DNA from: Curtobacterium sp. TC1
GTDB taxonomy: Bacteria > Actinomycetota > Actinomycetes > Actinomycetales > Microbacteriaceae
DNA: 64,000 nt
Assembly (NCBI RefSeq): GCF_019844075.1
Contig: NZ_CP081964.1
Location: 3,286,001 to 3,350,000, forward strand
Direction: 5' to 3'
Of the stretch, positions 58,206-64,000 are shown piece by piece (position 1 is the first letter of the stretch; each line of letters begins with the position of its first letter). A program made the position numbers and the translations under genes. The notes below the pieces were generated by a model. It saw only the letters and a list, made by a program, of their open reading frames with translations. It made no database searches and was not told the DNA's origin.

Positions 58206-60305
58206 TCACCCGACGGCGACCACCCGGACGTCCCACGGCCCGAGCTCGAGCACGGCACCGGCCGCCAGCGGGGTACCGTCGAGCACGTCGTCCGCCGCCA
58301 CCGGCACCGTGAACGTGCTCGGCGTCCACGACCAGTTGTGGACGACGTGCACCGTCTCACCGCGGCCGTTGACCGAGCTCGCGACCGACTGTGTGTCGAC
58401 CTGCGGCTGCCAGCTCGTCGACCCGCTGCCCTGCGCGACCGCCCACCCGGCGATGGCTGCGGCGAGCGCCGGATCCGGAACCGTCCCGACGTAGGTGACA
58501 CGACCGGCACCGTGCGACCGTGTGGTCACGGCGGAGAACCGTCCGTGGTGCGGGTGGTCGTACCCGACGAGCACGTCGGCGTCGTCGACCAGCAGTCCGT
58601 CCGCCCACCGCGTGGCCGTCGCTCCGGCCGGCACGTCGAACCCGTGCGCTGCGGCATCGGCTCCGGCGGACACCGGGATGCGCCGTCCGAGGTTGCTGAA
58701 CTCGTCGTAGTGCACGCCCGCGGCGACGTCGAGGAAGGCGGGCTTCCGCTCGAGCCGAGCTCGGGCTTCCTCGTCCTCGTACCCGGTGCGGACGCCGACG
58801 ACCAGGTGCCCGCCGGCCTCGGCGTAGGCGGCGAGCCACTGCAGCTGGGCGTCCGTCGCGATGGTGAACGCAGCGGCGACGAGCACGGGGCGCTCGGCGG
58901 CGAAGGACGCCGGGTCACGGTCGAAGACCTGCGACGGGTGCACCGTGTTCGCCTGCAGTCCGGCGTCGAACACCCCACGGGCGAAGGCGTCGTGGACGGT
59001 CTGCCACGAGCGCCGGTCGGGCTCCATGCCGTCGCCGAGCGCCGGGTGCTCGTTGAGCGCCCACTTCGACTCGTTCGAGAACAGCAGGGCGACGTCGGCG
59101 TGCGGGCGGAGTCCGGCGACCCGGTCCCCCGCGTGCGCGAACTCAGCGCCGATCCGGGCGATCTCCTCGTAGGTGCGACCGGGCTGCTGCGAGTGCGGCA
59201 GCACGCCACCCCAGTACGTCTCGACGCCGTAGTGCAGCGTGTGCCAGTGCCAGTACTCGATCATCGAGGCACCGCGGGACACGAGGGCCCAGGCGGCCTG
59301 GCGCCACTGCCCCTCGTAGGCCGGTTCGTTCATCCACGAGAAGCCGATGGCCTGCGCGTTCGTCTCGGTGACCAGGAACGGCGCTTGCTTCGACCCGTAC
59401 ATGCGGTCGCCCGAGGCGACGATCGACCAGGCGCCGGACGAGGTCCAGAACTGTGCGGGCTCCTCGGTGCTGGGCAGCTCGAGGGCGTCCTGCATCCGGT
59501 AGTACGGGTTGCCGGCGGTGACGTCGAGGGTGCGGGTGAGCACCTCGTCCTCGACGGTCGGCCGCTCGTACGCGATGCACGTGGTCACGAACTGGTCCGG
59601 ACGCGAGTACTCCCGCACGACCGACGCCTGCCAGGCGATGAAGTCCGTCGTGATCGAAGCCTGGAACCGCCGCCACGCCAGGTCGTACTGCGGCTGCGCG
59701 TTGCCGTCCGGCGTCCACAGGTCGGCCCAGGTGGAAAGTCGGTGGGACCAGTACGTCAGTCCCCACTCCTCGTTGAGCCGCTCGACGCTGCCGTAGGTGT
59801 GGCGCAGGTGGTCGACGAAGCGCTGGAACACCTCGGGGTTCGCGATGAGCTCGTTGCCCGGTTCGTTGTCGACCTGGTACCCGATCACGGCGGGGTGCTC
59901 GGCGTACCGGGCGACGATCTTCCGGATGACCCGCTCGGCGTGGAACAGGAACGCCGGGTGGGCGTAGTCGATCTCCTGCCGAGCACCCCAGCCCATCGCC
60001 TCGCCGTCGGTGCGGCGGCGGACGTTGATCTCCGGCACGATGCGGGCGAGCCACATGGGCACGGCGTACGTGGGCGTGCCGAGGATCACCCGGATGCCGT
60101 GTTCGTGGGCGGCGTCGAGCACGGGCGCGAGCCACTCGAGGTCGAAGCGGCCGTTCTCCGGTTCCCAGGTGCTCCACACGGATTCGCCGACGCGGATGAC
60201 CGAGAACCCGGCCTCCTGCATCAGGCGCATGTCCTCGTCGAGCCGAGGGGTCGGCTGGTACTCGTGGTAGTAGGCGGCGCCGAAGAGGACGCGGTCGTGC
60301 TGCAT
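58206..60305 (-). CDS. Glycoside hydrolase family 42 beta-galactosidase
   Basis: 699 residues, cytoplasmic. TIM-barrel start FGAAYYHEYQPTPRLDEDMRLM, acid/base Glu about 147 in YQVDNEPGNE, nucleophile Glu about 313 in LVTETNAQAIG, then the trimerisation domain and a C-terminal beta domain. GH42 enzymes release galactose (or arabinose-like sugars) from imported oligosaccharides. Last gene of a LacI-controlled import operon: binding protein, two permeases, then this enzyme. Confidence 0.95.
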   Translation of the reverse strand: MQHDRVLFGAAYYHEYQPTPRLDEDMRLMQEAGFSVIRVGESVWSTWEPENGRFDLEWLAPVLDAAHEHGIRVILGTPTYAVPMWLARIVPEINVRRRTDGEAMGWGARQEIDYAHPAFLFHAERVIRKIVARYAEHPAVIGYQVDNEPGNELIANPEVFQRFVDHLRHTYGSVERLNEEWGLTYWSHRLSTWADLWTPDGNAQPQYDLAWRRFQASITTDFIAWQASVVREYSRPDQFVTTCIAYERPTVEDEVLTRTLDVTAGNPYYRMQDALELPSTEEPAQFWTSSGAWSIVASGDRMYGSKQAPFLVTETNAQAIGFSWMNEPAYEGQWRQAAWALVSRGASMIEYWHWHTLHYGVETYWGGVLPHSQQPGRTYEEIARIGAEFAHAGDRVAGLRPHADVALLFSNESKWALNEHPALGDGMEPDRRSWQTVHDAFARGVFDAGLQANTVHPSQVFDRDPASFAAERPVLVAAAFTIATDAQLQWLAAYAEAGGHLVVGVRTGYEDEEARARLERKPAFLDVAAGVHYDEFSNLGRRIPVSAGADAAAHGFDVPAGATATRWADGLLVDDADVLVGYDHPHHGRFSAVTTRSHGAGRVTYVGTVPDPALAAAIAGWAVAQGSGSTSWQPQVDTQSVASSVNGRGETVHVVHNWSWTPSTFTVPVAADDVLDGTPLAAGAVLELGPWDVRVVAVG

Positions 60306-60355
60306 GGTGCTGGGTGCTCCGTTCGAGAAGGTGTGGTGGTGGGCGGGCGCGCCGG

Positions 60356-61264
60356 TCATCCCTTGACCGCCCCCGCGGTCAGGCCGTCGAGCAGCTGCTT
60401 GCGGAGGAGCAGGAACACGAGGATCGTCGGCACGCTCGCCAGCACGGCGCCGGCGAGCACCAGGTCGTACGACCGGTTCTCCGACGCGAAGATCGCGTTG
60501 AGTCCGAGGGGCAGCGTGTACTGGCTCGAGTCGGACAGCAGGACCAGCGGCCACTGGAACGAGTTGTAGCTCTGCAGGAAGCTCCACACAGCGAGGGCGC
60601 CGAGCGAGGGCCGCAGCAGCGGGAGCACGACCCGGCGGAACGTGCCGAACTCGGAGTTGCCGTCGATGCGGGCCGCCTCGATGAGTTCGTCGGGGATCGC
60701 CTGCACGATGAACTGCTGCATCATGAAGATGCCGAACGCCGGCGCCACCCAGGGCACGACGAGTGAGAACCACGGGTTCGTGAGTCCCGACTTCACCACC
60801 AGGATGAAGAGCGGCACGAGGATCACCGCGAACGGCACCGAGAGCGACGAGAACATCACCGCGAACAGGATCCGCTTGCCCCGGAACCGGAACTTCGCGA
60901 ACCCGTACCCGGCCATCGCGCAGACGAACACGGACACGACGGTCGCGATCAGGGCGGTGCCGACGCTGATGCCGAACCAGGCCCAGAACGGCTGCGTCGC
61001 GAGCAGGTTCGTGTAGTTCTCCCCCGTCGCCGGACTCGGGATGAGCGTGGGCGGCGTCGCGAAGATGTCGCCACGCTGCTTGAACGAGCCGGACAGCGCC
61101 CAGAGCAGCGGGAACACGAACACCAGCAGCAGGGCCACGAGTGTGGCGTAGAGCAGACCGCGACGAGCGACCCACCCCTTGGTGCGTGGCGGGCCGGATC
61201 GCGGTGCCCGGCTGCCGGCGGTCGTGACGGCCCGGGTGTCCGGGCGGTCGGTGGTGGCGGTCAT
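60356..61264 (-). CDS. Carbohydrate ABC importer permease (MalG family)
   Basis: 302 residues with six helices and the EAA loop EAARIDGNSEFGTFRRVVLP. Forms the channel with the overlapping MalF-type subunit (ATGA). No ATPase gene is in the operon, so a shared MsiK-like ATPase elsewhere is likely, as is common in actinobacteria. Followed 50 bp later by GH42. Confidence 0.93.
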   Translation of the reverse strand: MTATTDRPDTRAVTTAGSRAPRSGPPRTKGWVARRGLLYATLVALLLVFVFPLLWALSGSFKQRGDIFATPPTLIPSPATGENYTNLLATQPFWAWFGISVGTALIATVVSVFVCAMAGYGFAKFRFRGKRILFAVMFSSLSVPFAVILVPLFILVVKSGLTNPWFSLVVPWVAPAFGIFMMQQFIVQAIPDELIEAARIDGNSEFGTFRRVVLPLLRPSLGALAVWSFLQSYNSFQWPLVLLSDSSQYTLPLGLNAIFASENRSYDLVLAGAVLASVPTILVFLLLRKQLLDGLTAGAVKG

Positions 61265-62208
61265 GCGTCCCTCCCGATGGCGAGTGCGCGGTTGAGGATC
61301 TGGCTGACGCCGAACACGATGACGAACAGCACGACACCGGCGGCTGCCGCGTACCCGAACTGCTGCCGTTCGAAGGCGGCGCGGTAGATGAACATGGCGA
61401 CGGAGAGGGTGGCCTCGCCCGGTCCGCCCTTGGTGAGCAGGTAGGGCTCGTCGAACAGCTGCGCGGCACTGATGAAGCTCGTGACCACGACGAACGCCGT
61501 GACCGGACGGATCGCCGGGAGCGTCACGTTGGTGAACTTCCGGAACGTGCCGGCCCCGTCGAGCGACGCGGCCTCGTACTGCTCGGGCGACACGTTCTGC
61601 AGTGCCGCCAGGAAGAAGATCGTCAGGTACCCGACCGTCCGCCACAGGAGCACGAAGCCGATGGCGACCTTCGCGAGCGTCGGGTCACCGAGCCAGTCGG
61701 TGTTCGGCACCCCGAACAGCGCCTTGAGCGTGGCGTTGAGCAGGCCGTAGTTCGTGTCGAACACCAGGCTGTAGATGAGCGCGATGACGATCGGTGACAG
61801 CACCATCGGGATGAAGAACGTCACCCGGAACAGGTCGCGGGCGCGGAGCCCCTTGGCGTTGAGTGCCTGCGCGACCAGCAGCGAGCACGGCACGATGACG
61901 AACACGGCGATGAGCGTGTAGATCAGCGAGTTGACCAGAGCGGTACCGAAGCTGGTGTCCCGGAACAGGTTCGCGTAGTTGGACAGGCCGATCCAGTTCG
62001 GTGTGCCGAGGCCGACCCACTCGGTGAGTGACAGGTACACGGCGGCGAGCACCGGCACGATCATGAACAGCCCGTACAGCACGTAGAACGGTGCGATGAA
62101 CAGGTAGGGCGCACTGCCCCCGTTCGTGTTCAGGCGTCGGCGCCGAACGGGCGGATCGGCCGTGGTGGTGGCGGAGACCGGGATGCCGGTGGCGGTTGAC
62201 GTGGACAT
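61261..62208 (-). CDS. Carbohydrate ABC importer permease (MalF family)
   Basis: 315 residues: basic N-terminus, six helices, EAA loop EQYEAASLDGAGTFRKFTNVTLP. The stop overlaps the MalG-type start. Starts 12 bp after the binding-protein gene ends, so co-transcribed; an AGGAGG-like site lies in that gap. Confidence 0.93.
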   Translation of the reverse strand: MSTSTATGIPVSATTTADPPVRRRRLNTNGGSAPYLFIAPFYVLYGLFMIVPVLAAVYLSLTEWVGLGTPNWIGLSNYANLFRDTSFGTALVNSLIYTLIAVFVIVPCSLLVAQALNAKGLRARDLFRVTFFIPMVLSPIVIALIYSLVFDTNYGLLNATLKALFGVPNTDWLGDPTLAKVAIGFVLLWRTVGYLTIFFLAALQNVSPEQYEAASLDGAGTFRKFTNVTLPAIRPVTAFVVVTSFISAAQLFDEPYLLTKGGPGEATLSVAMFIYRAAFERQQFGYAAAAGVVLFVIVFGVSQILNRALAIGRDA

Positions 62209-62220
62209 CGAGGGTCCTCC

Positions 62221-63606
62221 TCAGGCGCGGGTCTGGCCGCGGAAGTCGGCCGCAGCGGCGTCGAGCGCCTGCTTCGGGGAGATCTGGCCCTTGTAGGCCT
62301 TGATGAGGTAGCCGCTCAGGACGGTCTGCAGGATCGAGGCATCGGCGCTCTGGTGCTGCGAGGGCACGTCGTCGACGACCGACTTGTAGACGCCGAACAG
62401 CTGCTGCCCGCCGAAGTACGGGTCGCTCAGCGCCGCGAGCCGCGGGTCGTCGTAGACCGATCGGAGCGTCGGCAGGTACCCGAGGTCCTGGTAGCGCTTC
62501 ACCTGCTGGTCCGGGTCGAGGTACGCGGCGAGCACCAGGTCGATACCGGCCTTCGTGAGCGGCTTGTCACGGAGCACCGAGAACCCGGTGCCACCACCGA
62601 CGCTCGTGGTGCTGCCACCGCCGGCGAACCGGGGCAGGTTCCGCACCTTCCACTTGCCCTGCTGCTCGGGCACGTTCGGCTTGATGCCGTAGCTGGCGTA
62701 CCAGGACGGCATGTCGACGGCCAGGATGGTGCCGCCCTTCAGCCCGGACTGCAGGCTCGGTCCGTACATGTCGGCGACCGTCGCGATCGCACCGGACTGC
62801 ACGCCGTCGACCAGGAACTGCAGGGTGCGCTCGGCCTCCGGCGTCTGGATGTCGATGCCGCCGTCCTCGTCGTAGAGGTCGCCGCCGCGCTGGAGCAGCA
62901 GGATCTGGTAGCTCTGCAGCGTGCCGCCCGGGTCGGTGACCGCCACGGCGTGCAGCGAGACACCCTTGCGCTTGTTGAGCTTCGCGCCGACGTCCATGTA
63001 CTCCTCCCACGTCGTCAGGTCGTCGGGGATGCCGAGGGCCTCGAACTGGTCGGCGCGGTGGTAGTAGACGCACAAGGGGGTGTCCGAGTCGAGCGCGTAC
63101 AGGTGCCCGTCCTTCGAGAACGGCGTGAGTCGCGCGGCGATCAGGTCGTCCTTGCGCGACGCCACCGACGGCGACAGGTCGCTCAGCAGCTCGGATGCGA
63201 TGTCACCGCGGAGCATCCGGCAGAACGCCCCGATCTCGAGCCCGGCGACGTCCGGCGTGCCCGTGCCGGCGACGGCCTGCGCGATGAGCTTGGTCGGGAT
63301 GTCGGCCGCGGCGATGGTGGTGATGTCGAGCGCGAAGTCGAAGTCCGACTTCCGGTCGGCGACCGGCAGCGCCTCGGTGAAGAACTTCTCGTAGCCGGGG
63401 TCGTGCGTCCAGAAGGACAGGTCGGCGCGTCCGGAACGCACGGCGGCGGTGGACTGTGGAGAGCAGCCCGCGAGCAGCGCGCCGAGGGCGATGCTGCCGC
63501 CCGCGGCGGCGCCCCACCGGAGCAGGTCGCGTCGGCTCGGTCCGCGGTCTCTGCCGGGAGGCACGGGTGGCGCAGGTACGGAGAGTCGCCTGGGTACTGG
63601 GGTCAC
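62221..63606 (-). CDS. Sugar ABC importer substrate-binding lipoprotein (Tat-exported)
   Basis: 461 residues. The N-terminus has a twin-arginine motif (SRRDLLRWGAAAGG) and lipobox LLAGC, so it is exported folded and lipid-anchored. The mature part is a family 1 solute-binding protein (WTHDPGYEKFF, ALDSDTPLCVYYHRADQFEALG, FSVLRDKPLTKAG). The GTG at 63606 has AGGAG 10 nt upstream. Delivers galactosides to the permease pair; the substrate is inferred from GH42. Confidence 0.92.
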   Translation of the reverse strand: MTPVPRRLSVPAPPVPPGRDRGPSRRDLLRWGAAAGGSIALGALLAGCSPQSTAAVRSGRADLSFWTHDPGYEKFFTEALPVADRKSDFDFALDITTIAAADIPTKLIAQAVAGTGTPDVAGLEIGAFCRMLRGDIASELLSDLSPSVASRKDDLIAARLTPFSKDGHLYALDSDTPLCVYYHRADQFEALGIPDDLTTWEEYMDVGAKLNKRKGVSLHAVAVTDPGGTLQSYQILLLQRGGDLYDEDGGIDIQTPEAERTLQFLVDGVQSGAIATVADMYGPSLQSGLKGGTILAVDMPSWYASYGIKPNVPEQQGKWKVRNLPRFAGGGSTTSVGGGTGFSVLRDKPLTKAGIDLVLAAYLDPDQQVKRYQDLGYLPTLRSVYDDPRLAALSDPYFGGQQLFGVYKSVVDDVPSQHQSADASILQTVLSGYLIKAYKGQISPKQALDAAAADFRGQTRA

Positions 63607-63662
63607 GTTCAGGTCTCCTGACGTCGTCGTCGAGGTGATCGAGGAATTGGCGGTGCGCGCAT

Positions 63663-63674
63663 GTGAGCGCTCAC
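63663..63674. promoter_or_regulatory. LacI-family operator upstream of the GH42 import operon
   Basis: GTGAGCGCTCAC is a perfect 12-bp palindrome with the CG centre typical of LacI-family sites, 57 nt upstream of the binding-protein gene and just after the lacI gene end. The sugar-bound LacI protein would release it. Confidence 0.75.
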
Positions 63675-63679
63675 TCACG

Positions 63680-63707
63680 GGACGGACGCAAGCCGCGCCT
63701 CCCGTCC
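63680..63707. terminator. Weak hairpin at the end of lacI, degenerate GACGGGAGG copy
   Basis: GGACGG (63680-63685) pairs with CCGTCC (63702-63707); the right side retains GCGCCTCCCGTCC but the left arm lost GGAGGC. Between lacI and its target operon, possibly a partial terminator. Confidence 0.4.
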
Positions 63708-63713
63708 GGGGGT

Positions 63714-64000
63714 TCAGTCGGCGGGGCGGAGGTGACGCCGCGCAGGCGACGGCGGCGCGCTGGTGGCGCGCGTGATCAGCTGGCCGGGCAGCATCCGGTG
63801 GCGCTCGGCGGGCGGGTGGCCGTCGAGTGTGCGGAAGAGGCGGTGCATCGCGAGGCGGGTGGCCTCGTCGAAGTCCTGGCGGATGGTCGTGAGTGGTGTC
63901 GGCAGGTAGGCGGAGATCGGCATGTCGTCGAAGCCGACGATGCTGACGTCAGCCGGCACGGACAACCCGTGCTGCTGGATGGCGGACATCGCGCCGATCG
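63714..64000 (-). CDS. LacI-family repressor, C-terminal part (runs off window)
   Basis: The last 94 codons are present. IGAMSAIQQHGLSVPADVSIVGFDDMPI and PLTTIRQDFDEATRLAMHRLF are the signature end of LacI/PurR ligand domains. The DNA-binding part lies beyond the right edge. Upstream of and codirectional with the GH42 importer operon, with an operator between them. Confidence 0.92.
   Translation of the reverse strand, partial: IGAMSAIQQHGLSVPADVSIVGFDDMPISAYLPTPLTTIRQDFDEATRLAMHRLFRTLDGHPPAERHRMLPGQLITRATSAPPSPARRHLRPAD

Overview
The window is high-GC actinobacterial DNA with many GTG starts, ATGA/GTGA gene overlaps and leaderless genes. The gene content (mevalonate-pathway kinases, an OleA/OleBC/OleD olefin cluster, an Asp23/AmaP envelope-stress cluster, csoR-copZ-copA, GH42 and GH16 enzymes) fits Microbacteriaceae and most likely Curtobacterium; the genus is an inference from gene content and style. 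No rRNA, tRNA, CRISPR array, insertion sequence or prophage was seen.

Layout. 1-2085 (-): mevalonate kinase, diphosphomevalonate decarboxylase and the first codons of phosphomevalonate kinase. 2193-4094 (+): OhrR/Ohr organic peroxide defence and an alcohol dehydrogenase-like reductase. 4165-9205: sugar transporter, a hypothetical protein, a LysM lipoprotein and pgi. 9373-12154 (-): csoR-copZ-copA copper efflux behind a CsoR-type operator, next to an AraC regulator. 13641-17829 (+): nine-gene Asp23/DUF2273/AmaP/CsbD cluster including an Asp23 protein with a long LEA-like tail. 18454-24561 (-): oleD, fused oleBC, oleA and a RimK-like ligase with an RCK_C tail, divergent from a RimK-associated protease.

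25250-33487: esterase with the tail of a lost Lrp-family gene upstream, a TetR/MFS pair with interlocked promoters, a membrane protein/winged-helix pair, and a NarL-type two-component system followed by a NatAB-like ABC exporter. 33566-37459: small regulator, YeiH transporter, a frameshifted gene, lipoprotein and esterase. 37607-39887 (pxpABC, 5-oxoprolinase) and 42258-44797 (DUF969/DUF979 permease and a GntR regulator) share the palindrome TTGTTCAACAA and probably form one 5-oxoproline regulon.

44844-57249 is the most accessory part: a DUF6421-SDR-threonine aldolase cluster, a barstar-like orphan, two lipoproteins, an SDR with a zinc ribbon, a DUF1023 hydrolase with a WXG-like N-terminus, a decayed haloperoxidase and a TetR/SDR pair. 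57442-64000: Hsp20 and a LacI-controlled GH42 beta-galactosidase operon with its ABC importer.

A dispersed hairpin family with the core GACGGGAGGCCCGG and its complement recurs between genes, mostly convergent ones, and probably acts as a bidirectional terminator. At least four genes are broken or lack a normal start: a DUF2891 gene (4-bp duplication), a haloperoxidase (nonsense codon and lost N-terminus), a small conserved gene (one extra G) and an Lrp remnant.
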